From JAYQKL01 sp049889415 (GTDB taxonomy: Bacteria > Pseudomonadota > Alphaproteobacteria > RS24), in NCBI GenBank assembly GCA_049889415.1, contig JBMHDL010000003.1:124001-188000 (forward strand): a stretch of 64,000 nucleotides of DNA, read 5' to 3'. Positions 44,454-53,839 of the stretch are shown piece by piece; positions within the stretch are counted from its first letter, which is position 1; each line of letters starts with the position of its first letter. A program made the position numbers and the translations under genes. Under the pieces are notes generated by a model. The model was given only the letters and a program-made list of their open reading frames with translations. It ran no database searches and had not been told where the DNA came from.

Positions 44454-45788
44454 TTAATTCCCTTTGGAGTTTTTGTTCCTGAACTTTGCCGCCCAACCCC
44501 GAATTGTTCGGGCCGGTGCTCGTGTTACTGCCAGCGCATCGGCTTCAACTTCACCGCTTAGTACCGAGGAAGAGCCAACATAAGCGCCGTCACCGATCCT
44601 GACCGGTGCAATCAAAGAGGAGTTGGAGCCGATAAAGGCCCCTGCCCCGATTTCCGTTTTGTGTTTATTGAAGCCGTCATAATTGCAGGTGATTGTACCG
44701 GCGCCGATATTGGCCCCCGCTCCGATCTCAGCGTCACCAATATAGGACAAATGGTTGACTTTGGCATCAAGACCAATTTTCGCTTTTTTGGTTTCAACAA
44801 AATTACCGATTTTCACGCCATCCGCCAGTTCCGTGCCCGGCCGCAGTCGGGCATAGGGGCCGATCACGGCATGATTGCCGACCTGGGCCCCTTCCAGATG
44901 ACTGAAGGCCTTAATCAACGCGCCCGACGCAATGCTGACCCCCGGCCCAAAGACGCAATGAGGTTCTATCACCACATCAGTTTCAATCGTGGTGTCAAAG
45001 CTGAAATGGACTGTTTCCGGGGATTGGAGTGTCACGCCGGTATCAAGAAAATGCCGGCGTTGGCGGTTCTGAAAAACGGCTTCGGCTTTAGACAATCCGG
45101 CGCGGCTGTCTACACCCATTATGTCATGGACATCGCCAAGAACTAGACCGGTACTGTAGCCGTTCTCAACCGCCAGTTTGACCAGATCAGGCAGATAATA
45201 CTCACCCTGTGCATTGTTGCTGTTGAGTTGCTCAAGGCATTGATCGAGTATTTCGCGGTCAACGGCCATGGCGCCGCCATTGCACAGGGTAATCTGTCGA
45301 AGTTCCTCATCAGCGTCCTTGTGCTCAATGATTTCGACCGGGGTCTGGTTATCTGACAGTAATATTCGACCATAACCCTGCGGGTCTTCAGGCGTGAAAC
45401 CGAGCACGGTCAGTTGTGCCTTTGATCCGGCAAGTTGTCTCAATGTCTCAGGGCGCATCAATGGTGTATCCCCGAACATGATGACAGCGCGTTTGATGTG
45501 CGCCGGTAATGGCATGGCGGCTATGACGGCATCACCGGTTCCATTTTGCTGCTGTTGAATGGCCATAGTGGCTGTGCTGGAGACATGTGTGACAAATGAT
45601 TTGATGCTCTCCTGCTCCGGTGAAACAACAATAATTGTTTCTGACAAGCCTGCATGTTCTGCGGCGCGCATGACGTGACCCAACATTGGCAGACCGCCGA
45701 CAGGGTGCAACACCTTTGGCAACGCGGATTTCATGCGGGTCCCCTTGCCGGCGGCAAGAATAATGGACACGGTGTCAGAATGGGACAA
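44454..45788 (-). CDS. glmU: Bifunctional UDP-GlcNAc pyrophosphorylase / glucosamine-1-phosphate acetyltransferase
   Basis: Makes UDP-N-acetylglucosamine for peptidoglycan and lipid A. The N-terminal uridyltransferase domain has ILAAGKGTRMKSALPKVLH, QQQNGTGDAV and FGDTPLM. The C-terminal left-handed beta-helix shows hexapeptide repeats (IGANIGAGTITCNYDG) and the acetyltransferase site. The length of 444 residues is normal. The start is a TTG with a perfect AGGAGG five bases before it and no nearby ATG. It is the first gene of the glmU-glmS-DCC-DUF502 run. Confidence 0.97.
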   Translation of the reverse strand: MSHSDTVSIILAAGKGTRMKSALPKVLHPVGGLPMLGHVMRAAEHAGLSETIIVVSPEQESIKSFVTHVSSTATMAIQQQQNGTGDAVIAAMPLPAHIKRAVIMFGDTPLMRPETLRQLAGSKAQLTVLGFTPEDPQGYGRILLSDNQTPVEIIEHKDADEELRQITLCNGGAMAVDREILDQCLEQLNSNNAQGEYYLPDLVKLAVENGYSTGLVLGDVHDIMGVDSRAGLSKAEAVFQNRQRRHFLDTGVTLQSPETVHFSFDTTIETDVVIEPHCVFGPGVSIASGALIKAFSHLEGAQVGNHAVIGPYARLRPGTELADGVKIGNFVETKKAKIGLDAKVNHLSYIGDAEIGAGANIGAGTITCNYDGFNKHKTEIGAGAFIGSNSSLIAPVRIGDGAYVGSSSVLSGEVEADALAVTRAPARTIRGWAAKFRNKNSKGN

Positions 45789-45876
45789 ATCAGCCTCCTG
45801 TAACGGGATATTTCCTGTTTAGAGGGATTTAGAACATTTTAGAAGTCAAAGAATTTTGCGTTTTGTTACGAACCGC

Positions 45877-47643
45877 TTATGCCGTGAGGCAAGCTTCGTC
45901 GACGTCCGACAGGCAGTCACTGCCCTGCATCACTGAGCTTTTCAAGGCACTCGTTTCAGGCAAAAGGTTCAGTGCAAAAAACCGGGCGACCGATATTTTC
46001 TTCCTGGTGAAATCACCTTCCATATCGATACAGGCCCGGATTGCACCACGTGCCAGATAATGTCCGCCGGCTGCTAAGCTGAAGAGGCGCTGATAAGCTG
46101 TTGCTGCGGCAAGTTTATCAGCCTGAGGTTGTTGTGCGTCAAGCATCCAGTCCGTGCTGTCATTCAAATCCTGTATGGCGCTGTCCAACGCCATCCCGAT
46201 TTCTCTGACGGCGGGATTACCGTGATTTTTACACTCTTCTGATGTGTCACGGATTTGATTTATGAAAGTGGCGACAACACCGCCATTATCAAGCGGCAAT
46301 TTGCGTCCGATCAGATCAATCGCCTGAATACCGTTGGTCCCTTCGTAAATTGTCAGGATCCTGGCGTCCCGGACATGTTGGGCGGCGCCGGTTTCTTCAA
46401 CAAAACCCATTCCCCCATGAACCTGTACGCCGAGAGCCGCCACTTCATTAGCAATGTCTGTGCTGAAGGATTTGGAGATCGGTGTCAGCAGATCATTGAG
46501 TGCCTTGGCCTGTGCGTCATTATTCTGGTGCGCGAGATCATGCAGCACACCATTTTCATAGCAGATGGCGCGGGCCGCATCGGTCAGGCTGCGCATGGTC
46601 ATCAGCATGCGTTTGACATCGGGGTGACCAATAATGGCAATTGGCCCGTCTTCCGGCTTGCTGTCAAAAGCTTTGCTCTGCTTGCGCTCAATGGCAAAAT
46701 TCGTTGCCAATTGCGTCGCCCTTTCAGCAACGCCAACACCCTGTAAACCAACATGCAGACGAGCATTGTTCATCATTGTGAACATGGCCGCCATGCCTTT
46801 GTTTTCAGCCCCGATTAGCCAGCCGATTGCGCCGTCATCCTCGCCATAGGACATGACACAGGTTGGGCTGGCATGAATGCCGAGCTTTTCCTCAAGCCCG
46901 ATGCATTTAACGTCATTTTGCGCCCCCAATGACCCGTCATCATTGACAAAATATTTCGGGACTAAAAACAGCGAAATTCCCTTGGTGCCCTCAGGCGCTC
47001 CGGGCAAGCGGGCAAGCACAAGGTGAATGACATTCTCCGCCATGTTATGGTCACCGTAAGTGATGTAAATTTTTGTGCCTTTGATCCTGTAACTACCGTC
47101 ACTGACAGGTTCAGCTTTAGTTTTTAAAGCGCCGACATCCGAACCGGCTTGCGGCTCTGTTAGATTCATCGTGCCAGACCATTCCCCGGAAATGATTTTC
47201 GGCAAATATTTCGCTTTCATCTCGTCAGAAGCATGTGCGGTCAATGCCTCCACAGCGCCATTGGTCAGCATTGGGCACAGCGTAAAGGCAATATTGGAGT
47301 TGAGCATGTCATAAACGGCATTTGACAGCGATAAGGGCAGGCCCTGTCCGCCAAATTCAACCGGCGCGGCCAGGGTCGGCCACCCGCCTTCAACTAGCTG
47401 TCTATAGGCATCAACAAAGGCTGGCGGAACAATCACCCCTTCATCCGTCAATTCCGCTTTCTCTTGGTCGCCGGTCCAGCTGATTGGAGCTATGACTTCA
47501 GACGTGAACCGTCCCGCTTCTTCAAGAATGGATTGCGCAAGATCTGCATCTATAGTCTCTGAGTTTCCTGCAAAGAGCCGATCAAAACCTGCTTCATGAA
47601 ACAGGCTGAAGGAAATGTCCCGTACGGGTGCGCGATAGCTCAT
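45877..47643 (-). CDS. Long-chain-type acyl-CoA dehydrogenase, DmdC-like
   Basis: FAD-dependent acyl-CoA dehydrogenase of the long (about 590-residue) subfamily that includes 3-methylmercaptopropionyl-CoA dehydrogenase DmdC. The 588-residue protein has an N-terminal helical domain, MNLTEPQAGSDVGAL and KIYITYGDH in the flavin/acyl-CoA region, VQVHGGMGFVEE, the base-bearing ILTIYEGTNGIQAIDL, and a C-terminal extension after residue 470. GAGAGGTTAAT precedes the ATG. A role in DMSP-derived methylmercaptopropionate use would suit a marine bacterium, but this subfamily also contains fatty-acid enzymes, and no dmdB or dmdD is adjacent, so the substrate is open. Confidence 0.85.
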   Translation of the reverse strand: MSYRAPVRDISFSLFHEAGFDRLFAGNSETIDADLAQSILEEAGRFTSEVIAPISWTGDQEKAELTDEGVIVPPAFVDAYRQLVEGGWPTLAAPVEFGGQGLPLSLSNAVYDMLNSNIAFTLCPMLTNGAVEALTAHASDEMKAKYLPKIISGEWSGTMNLTEPQAGSDVGALKTKAEPVSDGSYRIKGTKIYITYGDHNMAENVIHLVLARLPGAPEGTKGISLFLVPKYFVNDDGSLGAQNDVKCIGLEEKLGIHASPTCVMSYGEDDGAIGWLIGAENKGMAAMFTMMNNARLHVGLQGVGVAERATQLATNFAIERKQSKAFDSKPEDGPIAIIGHPDVKRMLMTMRSLTDAARAICYENGVLHDLAHQNNDAQAKALNDLLTPISKSFSTDIANEVAALGVQVHGGMGFVEETGAAQHVRDARILTIYEGTNGIQAIDLIGRKLPLDNGGVVATFINQIRDTSEECKNHGNPAVREIGMALDSAIQDLNDSTDWMLDAQQPQADKLAAATAYQRLFSLAAGGHYLARGAIRACIDMEGDFTRKKISVARFFALNLLPETSALKSSVMQGSDCLSDVDEACLTA

Positions 47644-47690
47644 ATTAACCTCTCAATGGATATGATCCTAAATTATTATGTTTTGAGATA

Positions 47691-47724
47691 AAAAAAAGGG
47701 GCCAAATGTCTCAGCCCCTTTTTT
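47691..47724. terminator. Intrinsic terminator after the TonB operon
   Basis: An A-run and GGGGC (47698-47702) pair with GCCCC (47714-47718) and a T-run, giving a long stem with an 11-base loop. On the minus strand it ends GCCCC followed by TTTTTTTA, so it terminates the operon ending at 47745. The symmetry makes it potentially bidirectional. Confidence 0.88.
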
Positions 47725-47744
47725 AGTACATGACACGGAAATAA

Positions 47745-49058
47745 TCAGGATTTTTTCTCCGCATTCTGTTTTTCTTCCTTGAGTTTGGCCAGGCGACGCT
47801 CAAGTGATCTGATCCACCGGAAGGCGTCCGTGGCGACATCATCAAAATCGCCAGCCTTACGGAATGTTTTGATGGCTTCCTCGTATTTTTCAAGCTTGCT
47901 TTGGGTAATACCAAGGGTCAGCCAGCTTTCGGCTTCCCGTTTTTTGAGCTTACCCTTGTCCAAACCTTTTTTAAGGTATTTTTCAGCCTGCCCCCAGTCT
48001 TCATCTTGAATGTAAGCCTGACCAAGCTGAATGAAGTGTTTACCTGTCTTGGATTTATTTGCGGCATTCAGCAAGGGCTTGCGTGATTTTTTCCATTCAC
48101 GGGCATGCATCCAGGAATTCGCAAGCAGTTCCCAGTTTTTTTCCGTTCGCTCAATGGACTTATCCTTCAAACCGTCAGCCAGGATCTTTGCGGCCTTGTA
48201 AGGATAGTCATTGTAAAGGTAAAGCTGGGCCAATGTGACTTTTTCCTTGCTTGAGGTCAGCATGCCCTGGCGATACATGGACTGCTGGGCTGAAAAGGCT
48301 TCTTTTTCTTTGCCAAGTTCGAAGTAAACCGCACCAAGCTGCTGCCAATATTGTTTTTTGCCGGGGAATTTATCAACAACCATCTCAAGCAAAGGTAGAG
48401 ACTCCTTGTACCGGTCTTGCTGCAACAAAATCGATAGCTTGATTCTGTACCAAGCTTCACGGGGCTCCTCTACCTTGGAAATGGCAATGTCAATGTCCCG
48501 CTCCGCGCGTTTCAAATCCTCTTTGATAAGATAAATCTGCGATCTCAAAGCATAGGCTGAAGACCCAGGGTCCTTGGCTGTTTTGAACCATTTGTTCAAC
48601 AGACGCAGAGCTTTGTTGGTTTGATCTTCGGCCAAATACAACTGAGCCAGATTGAAGGTGATATCATTAATCACATTATCCGGCAAAACGTTCATATTGA
48701 TGGCACGCTCAAACTCCTGAGCCGCCCGTTTATAATCACCCTTATCGGCCCAAACGGAGGCCATGAATTGTTGAGCGACGCCCTTATCATATGGCTTGGC
48801 CTTTGTACTAGCCAAAACATCCTGCAGGATGCGCATGGCAGTTTCATGATCACCATTAGCCAGGGCTTCCTGGGCGTTTAGAATTTTAGAACCGCTGGAT
48901 TTGCTCAAAGTCTGGGAGCGGCGTGTTTTTGGTTTTTGTTTCTTTTCCTTCTCCTGCGCATAAGCTGATCCTGTTTCAGGGAAAGGTGAGAACACGGGTG
49001 CCACCAGCAAACCGGAGGCAAGCCCCATAATTGCAAAGAGTTGAATGGTTTTTTTCAT
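47745..49058 (-). CDS. Periplasmic tetratricopeptide-repeat protein of the TonB operon
   Basis: A 437-residue exported protein starting at the ATG at 49058 (AGAGGCTG upstream), with signal peptide residues 1-33 ending GSAYA. The remainder consists of TPR-type helical pairs (ALANGDHETAMRILQDVL, GDYKRAAQEFERAINMN, KYEEAIKTFRKAGDF), a scaffold for protein contacts. It starts 12 bases after the tonB stop and is the last gene before the terminator. Equivalent TPR genes end DUF3450-ExbB-ExbB-ExbD-TonB operons elsewhere, so it probably acts in that complex, though its exact role is not known. Confidence 0.87.
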   Translation of the reverse strand: MKKTIQLFAIMGLASGLLVAPVFSPFPETGSAYAQEKEKKQKPKTRRSQTLSKSSGSKILNAQEALANGDHETAMRILQDVLASTKAKPYDKGVAQQFMASVWADKGDYKRAAQEFERAINMNVLPDNVINDITFNLAQLYLAEDQTNKALRLLNKWFKTAKDPGSSAYALRSQIYLIKEDLKRAERDIDIAISKVEEPREAWYRIKLSILLQQDRYKESLPLLEMVVDKFPGKKQYWQQLGAVYFELGKEKEAFSAQQSMYRQGMLTSSKEKVTLAQLYLYNDYPYKAAKILADGLKDKSIERTEKNWELLANSWMHAREWKKSRKPLLNAANKSKTGKHFIQLGQAYIQDEDWGQAEKYLKKGLDKGKLKKREAESWLTLGITQSKLEKYEEAIKTFRKAGDFDDVATDAFRWIRSLERRLAKLKEEKQNAEKKS

Positions 49059-49069
49059 CTGCAGCCTCT

Positions 49070-49684
49070 TTATTCCGCAATCTGATAAGTGATCAACTGC
49101 TGAACACCCGGTCGTGGCACGGCGCGTCCATTGTCGGTTTTGGGTCTGTATTTCCATTTACGCACAGCGTTCATGGCGGACCGGTTGAACATGGTTGGCG
49201 GATCCGCCTCAACCACGAAAATATCAACGGCTTGTCCCACAGCATTGATTGTAAATTCAAGCAAGACCCAGCCCTCAATACCGCGTGACAAGGCCCGGTT
49301 CGGGTATCTTGGCGGGACACGGACAATCGCCAGAGCATCGCCATCAACGGGTATGTTGGCACCGCCGCCTTGATACATAAAGCTTGTATCCATAGCATTG
49401 GCGTCGTCCAGATCAGGCTTGTCGATGCTGTCCAGCTTCGGTGGAGGCGGCGGTTCCTCAGGTTGTTGACGTGTCGGTTTTTTCGGACCGCGATCTTTCG
49501 TGTTCACGTCCTCATCGCGCTCAAGCCGGGTCATATCGATGGTAATCTTTGGTCCGGCCTCCTCAATCTCATAGTCCTGACCGGTAATCATGATTTTCAT
49601 GACCAGGAACAGCACCATTGTCGTCACCAGGGCCAAGCCCCAGGAAACGGCTGATCTGAGTGGAGAGGATAATAGCTTGTTCAT
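49070..49684 (-). CDS. tonB: Energy transducer TonB
   Basis: Spans the periplasm to couple the ExbB-ExbD proton motor to outer-membrane TonB-dependent receptors. The 204-residue protein has an N-terminal membrane anchor (about residues 14-34), a proline-rich stretch (RQQPEEPPPPPKL), and the C-terminal TonB domain with PPRYPNRALSRGIEGWVLLEFTI and AVRKWKYRP. No TonB-dependent receptor gene is in the window. It lies one base after exbD in a six-gene operon. Confidence 0.93.
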   Translation of the reverse strand: MNKLLSSPLRSAVSWGLALVTTMVLFLVMKIMITGQDYEIEEAGPKITIDMTRLERDEDVNTKDRGPKKPTRQQPEEPPPPPKLDSIDKPDLDDANAMDTSFMYQGGGANIPVDGDALAIVRVPPRYPNRALSRGIEGWVLLEFTINAVGQAVDIFVVEADPPTMFNRSAMNAVRKWKYRPKTDNGRAVPRPGVQQLITYQIAE

Positions 49685-50086
49685 CTATTTTTCCTCTGCC
49701 GCGATGGAGATTTGTGAGACGCCCCCAAGGCGAATTTGATCCATGACTTCAATCAAAACACCGGTTTCGGAGTCTTTGTCAGCTTGAATAACGGCACCCC
49801 CTTGAGGGTTTTCGGCACGCAGGCGTTCAATGTTTGCGCGCACGGCCGCAAGATCAACCTCACGACGGTTGATCCAGACCTCACTGTTGCTGTTAATGGC
49901 CACTAAAATGCCGACACGGTTTTGTTTTGAAGCCGTTTCTGCATCCGGTCTGGACACGTCAATGCCGCTTTCTTTCACGAAAGTCGCTGTGACAATGAAA
50001 AAGATGAGCATGATGAACACCACGTCCAGCATTGGGGTGATGTCAATATCATTCTCTTCACTATTTGTTAAACGATGTCGGCGCAT
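49685..50086 (-). CDS. exbD: Biopolymer transport protein ExbD
   Basis: Inner-membrane component of the proton-driven motor that energises TonB. The 133-residue protein has a single membrane segment starting with the conserved ITPMLDVVFIMLIFFIVTA, whose aspartate carries protons in homologues, then a periplasmic domain (VWINRREVDL). It is located between exbB and tonB with short gaps, so the stoichiometric motor is made together. Confidence 0.95.
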   Translation of the reverse strand: MRRHRLTNSEENDIDITPMLDVVFIMLIFFIVTATFVKESGIDVSRPDAETASKQNRVGILVAINSNSEVWINRREVDLAAVRANIERLRAENPQGGAVIQADKDSETGVLIEVMDQIRLGGVSQISIAAEEK

Positions 50087-50096
50087 AGTGCCCTCC

Positions 50097-50648
50097 CTAC
50101 ATCAAAATAAGTTCGTCTTCGAGTTCCTCAACCACACGTTCAGCCCGGCGTTCCAACACTGTCATAAAGGCAATGCCGGATACAGCCGTCACCAAACCTG
50201 CCATTGTCGGCAGTGTGGCTTTTGAGATACCCGCGGCCATGGCTCGGGCATTGCCCGAACCTGTAATGGCCATGACGTCAAACACCTCAACCATACCGGT
50301 TACGGTTCCAACCAGCCCCAGCAGGGGTGCCAAGGCTACCAGCGCCTTGATGAAACCGATATTCCGGTAAGCTCCGCCCCGGGCGACAGATATCAGCTGT
50401 TCCCGGATGCGGTGGGCATGCCAGGATTTGTGATCAGATCTGGCATTCCATTGTTGAAGTGTATCAATTTCCAGCTGTTTGAACGCCGTGCGGTAATAGG
50501 CAAAACGTTCATAAACCAGTCCGAGAAGGACGATGTTGACCAGCATAATGACGACCAACACATTACCGCCCATCTCCAAGAAGTCACGCACACCGCGTAT
50601 TGACTCGAACGGGTTAAGAAACAGCCAGATGATCTCGCTGAATTCCAT
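50097..50648 (-). CDS. exbB: MotA/TolQ/ExbB proton channel protein (short type)
   Basis: A 183-residue motor subunit with three membrane segments. It shows an N-terminal segment (LVVIMLVNIVLLGLVYERF), LVALAPLLGLVGTVTGMVEVF with the conserved GTVTGM, and the C-terminal ISKATLPTMAGLVTAVSGIAF. It is the usual short ExbB form and pairs with ExbD ten bases downstream. A second, longer ExbB-type gene precedes it. Confidence 0.93.
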   Translation of the reverse strand: MEFSEIIWLFLNPFESIRGVRDFLEMGGNVLVVIMLVNIVLLGLVYERFAYYRTAFKQLEIDTLQQWNARSDHKSWHAHRIREQLISVARGGAYRNIGFIKALVALAPLLGLVGTVTGMVEVFDVMAITGSGNARAMAAGISKATLPTMAGLVTAVSGIAFMTVLERRAERVVEELEDELILM

Positions 50649-50657
50649 AAGACTCTC

Positions 50658-52043
50658 CTAACGGCTGCCTTGTGTTTCAGCATGCGCTGCAATCAGACCT
50701 GTTGCCTGCTCCTCAAGCACCTGCACCACCTCTTTCGAGCGGGTGGAGGCAATGGAGTGAAGCAACAGTGTCGGAATAGCGACAACCAGACCAAGAACCG
50801 TCGTCATCAGAGCCTGCGAAATACCGCCGGCCATCAGCTTCGGATCACCCGTGCCGAACAGAGTGATTGCCTGGAAGGTCAAAATCATACCCGTCACGGT
50901 CCCCAGCAGCCCAAGCAATGGGGCGACACCGGAAATCAGCTTGATGGTGCTTAGCCCCCGTTCAAGGGCAGGCATTTCTTTCAAAATGGCGTCATCCAGC
51001 TTCAGTTCAAGGGTCTCAACATCAACGCCACGATTGGCTGAATAGGCCTCCCAGACGCGTCCAAGTGGATTGTCGCCCTGCAGATTGCCGCTTTCCAGCA
51101 TATTATTGATGGAACGGCCCAAACGGGTCAGGGTCAAAATACGCTCAAACGCCATCAAGACACCAATGATACCAAGGGATATGATGACATAACCGACAAG
51201 ACCACCCTGACCGATACGCTCGGACAGGTTAGGCGTTTGCAGGAACAGTTCCAGAATGGCACCACGTGACGGGTCCACCACACCGGCGGTCAGTTCACCG
51301 GCGGATGCGGATGTCAGAGCATCAGCACCGTCAAGGAAGCGTGCCGGCGGCTGGCGGCCGAGTGTCGTAAAGCGGCCCTCTCCGCTGTAACGCAGGAAGC
51401 CTTGATCTTCAGAGATGGCTGAGAACGGCCCGACACGCGTAATCAGAGACGGCTGGGCTGAACCATCTTGAGCGACAATCTTGCCCTCAAAAGTTTTGAC
51501 TTCACCCTGTGCGGTCATTTCACGTTGCAGTTCAAACCACAATCCCTCAAGCTGCTTCATGGACGGCAGACCTTTGGTCTTGGACAATTCCTCAAGGAAT
51601 GCCCCGCGACCCGGCAATTCACCGGAAATAATTGAAGAGTCAACCTGTGCTTTGGTTTCGCCGGCAACCTGACGGACAATACCGAACAGTTCCCCGAAGA
51701 CGCCAAGGCGTTCCTGCAAAAGACCTTCAAGCTCAGCAAGCTTGAGTTCATTTTCATTAAACTCCTGCTCAAGGCGCTCTGAACGGGCCTCTTCACGCTT
51801 AATCGCGTTGTTGGTCCGGTTCAGAAGGTTTTGTTGCTGGTCACGGTTTTTCAGAAATGCCGCTTCCCGACGCTTGTTATCAGCATTGTCGGTGACGCGG
51901 CCTTGTTTGACACGCTCAAGCAGCTGTATGAGGCTGATGCCTTCATCGGCTGGCTTTTTTGTCTCAGCCGCATCCTGGGCCAAAACTGGTGTGAATGAAA
52001 GTGATGTGGCGAGAAACGCCGTTACAAAGAGATTGCGTAACAT
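50658..52043 (-). CDS. Long MotA/TolQ/ExbB family protein with periplasmic coiled coil (TtpC-like)
   Basis: A 461-residue protein starting at the ATG at 52043, with GGGAGGAAA upstream. A signal peptide (residues 1-23, LSFTPVLAQ) leads into a coiled coil (about 45-115, rich in Glu, Arg, Lys and Leu) and a periplasmic region. The C-terminal third is a TolQ/ExbB channel with ISGVAPLLGLLGTVTGMILTF and ISQALMTTVLGLVVAIPTLLL. The layout matches TtpC, an additional protein needed by some Vibrio-type TonB2 systems. It lies between the DUF3450 gene and the short exbB, implying that two ExbB-type proteins operate in one complex (inference). Confidence 0.9.
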   Translation of the reverse strand: MLRNLFVTAFLATSLSFTPVLAQDAAETKKPADEGISLIQLLERVKQGRVTDNADNKRREAAFLKNRDQQQNLLNRTNNAIKREEARSERLEQEFNENELKLAELEGLLQERLGVFGELFGIVRQVAGETKAQVDSSIISGELPGRGAFLEELSKTKGLPSMKQLEGLWFELQREMTAQGEVKTFEGKIVAQDGSAQPSLITRVGPFSAISEDQGFLRYSGEGRFTTLGRQPPARFLDGADALTSASAGELTAGVVDPSRGAILELFLQTPNLSERIGQGGLVGYVIISLGIIGVLMAFERILTLTRLGRSINNMLESGNLQGDNPLGRVWEAYSANRGVDVETLELKLDDAILKEMPALERGLSTIKLISGVAPLLGLLGTVTGMILTFQAITLFGTGDPKLMAGGISQALMTTVLGLVVAIPTLLLHSIASTRSKEVVQVLEEQATGLIAAHAETQGSR

Positions 52044-52044
52044 C

Positions 52045-52854
52045 TTAGTTTCCTCCCTTCGGAGCAAATACAGGAACAGTCAGGAGGTTCGGAGCTGCTT
52101 GCTCTTTGGCGATACGGAAAGCCGTATTGATTTCAGAGTCAAAATCACCGTTAAGGTCAACCCAACCACCGGCATCACGGCTCCAGACTGCGCTGTCCTC
52201 ACGGTCGAGTGTCTGATAAAGCCAGACGACACGTCCCAGACGCAGGAAGTTGACTGTTTTTTCTTGTCCATCAACGGTCAACTGCCCTTCATATGCTTCA
52301 ATGGTACGGCCATATTCATTTTCAATTTCGAAGGCCTCGAGGATTTTGCGATATTTCTCGGCCGGGTTTGCGTCCGAGCGGTCCATGAGGGCCCGCAGGC
52401 GTTGCACGCGGGCACGACGCTCATCAATCAGGAATGGTGTGTCCAGCTCAACAAAAGCTTCGATTCCATCAATCATGCGGAACATGTGCGGGATGATAGA
52501 ACGGTCAATGGATGTCACGTCTTCAATTTGCTGACGGATGCTCACCATTTCCGCTTTCTGCGCCTTAATCAGCTTTTCGAGCTGGTCATTATATTCACGA
52601 AGTGCCTCAAGTTGGGCGACTGCAACACGATATTCGCCGACAAGCTCAGTCGTCTTATCGTCATATTTGTTGATCACTTTTTGAGATTTGACCCCGTCAT
52701 TCACAGAAGCTTGCGCAACCTGCTTGATGTCAGAGAGAGTATTTGTCTGTGAAACAGCATCAATGGTTGATGCCAGCATAACAACGCCAAGGAATGATAA
52801 AGCTATTCCTCCACGCAAAATAACGGTCATAAGACCAGAATAGGCCATCGGCAT
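52045..52854 (-). CDS. DUF3450 family periplasmic coiled-coil protein
   Basis: A 269-residue exported protein, first gene of the TonB operon. The N-terminal signal segment (GGIALSFLGVVMLASTIDA) is followed by a long coiled coil (about residues 45-120, EYRVAVAQLEALREYNDQLEKLIKAQ) and a mixed domain (VELDTPFLIDERRARVQRL, ESAVWSRD-like REDSAVWSRDAGGW). DUF3450 proteins regularly accompany this type of ExbB/ExbD/TonB locus, but their job is not established. GAGGGG before the ATG supports the start. One base separates its stop region from the next start. Confidence 0.88.
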   Translation of the reverse strand: MPMAYSGLMTVILRGGIALSFLGVVMLASTIDAVSQTNTLSDIKQVAQASVNDGVKSQKVINKYDDKTTELVGEYRVAVAQLEALREYNDQLEKLIKAQKAEMVSIRQQIEDVTSIDRSIIPHMFRMIDGIEAFVELDTPFLIDERRARVQRLRALMDRSDANPAEKYRKILEAFEIENEYGRTIEAYEGQLTVDGQEKTVNFLRLGRVVWLYQTLDREDSAVWSRDAGGWVDLNGDFDSEINTAFRIAKEQAAPNLLTVPVFAPKGGN

Positions 52855-53174
52855 ATTGAACCCCTCGCCATGGTTGATAGAAGCCTCTTATCCTAGCAGA
52901 CTTGAGGCATGACATAAGGGAACTTACTATTAAAGATTTAGGAAAATCAAGGCGGGATTTGGAATTTTAACCAATGTATGAGTTTTTTAAGACGTAATTG
53001 TTTTCCATAGCCCTGTTATGCACAAGAATATTGCCTGGAAACCGGTATATTACCTGGCCTTATCAGTGTTTTTTTCGAATTCACGCAAGACTTTGGTCAC
53101 AGACTCGTTTTGAAGAGATCAGGGAGTCATCCGGACTGAAAATTTGGCGTAAATCGCGGCAAAACTGAAAGAAA
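52855..53174. other. 320-base intergenic region upstream of the TonB operon
   Basis: Between the DUF3450 start and the 3' end of tRNA-Lys. It must contain the promoter for the six-gene TonB operon on the minus strand. I see no Fur-like palindrome, no open frame and no convincing structure. Confidence 0.55.
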
Positions 53175-53250
53175 TGGTGAGCCCGGCAGGAATCGAACCT
53201 GCGACCCACTGATTAAAAGTCAGTTGCTCTACCAACTGAGCTACGGGCCC
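53175..53250 (-). tRNA. tRNA-Lys (anticodon UUU)
   Basis: On the minus strand a 76-nt tRNA: acceptor GGGCCCG, D-arm TAGCTCAGTTGGTAGAGC, anticodon loop CTTTTAA (anticodon TTT), variable loop, T-arm GCAGGTTCGATTCCTGC and encoded CCA. All stems pair. Confidence 0.97.
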
Positions 53251-53407
53251 ACTGGCGTCTTCTTAACTTTTCCACTGAGTCAATGCAAGTGCAAAACAGA
53301 CATGCGACAAAAATGCGTTTAATCATGTTGGCAACTGACAAAGAGCATTGCCTTGGAGATAAATTATGTCATGCTTTAAAGGCACTAGACAATTTGGAGG
53401 GAAAGAT

Positions 53408-53809
53408 ATGACGTTATCGCTGACAGGGCTTGCGACCTTATTCATCATCGCCGTTTATTTTTGGACATTGATGCAAACCGGCATGGCACGGGGGAAATAT
53501 AATATCCAGGCCCCCGCGGTTTCAGGCAATCCAGATTTTGAGCGCGTTTTTCGTGTCCAGAACAACACCCTCGAACAGATAGTTTTGTTTGTCCCGGTCC
53601 TATGGGTTTTTGCATTGTTCTACCCACATGGGAATGGAGATTGCATCGCCGCCGTGACAGGGTTTGTGTTCGGTGTGAGTCGAATCATTTATGCGCTGGG
53701 CTATTATAATGAAGCCGGCAAGAGAACCACCGGGTTCATGATCGGTTTCGTGACATTCATAGCCACTTTTATGGGTGCCCTTTACGGCGTGATTGCAAGT
53801 TTAGGCTAA
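53408..53809 (+). CDS. MAPEG family membrane protein
   Basis: A 133-residue membrane protein with four hydrophobic segments. It shows the MAPEG pattern: an N-terminal segment, RVFRVQNNTLEQIVLFVPVLW in the first loop and second helix, and RIIYALGYYNEAGKRTTGFMIG near the end. Family members include glutathione-dependent transferases and leukotriene C4 synthase relatives; bacterial substrates are mostly unknown. The ATG at 53408 has GGAGGGAAA before it; the longer frame from 53366 is less likely. Confidence 0.85.
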   Translation: MTLSLTGLATLFIIAVYFWTLMQTGMARGKYNIQAPAVSGNPDFERVFRVQNNTLEQIVLFVPVLWVFALFYPHGNGDCIAAVTGFVFGVSRIIYALGYYNEAGKRTTGFMIGFVTFIATFMGALYGVIASLG

Positions 53810-53839
53810 GATGGGCCGACCAGCTTACGAAAGCTGATT

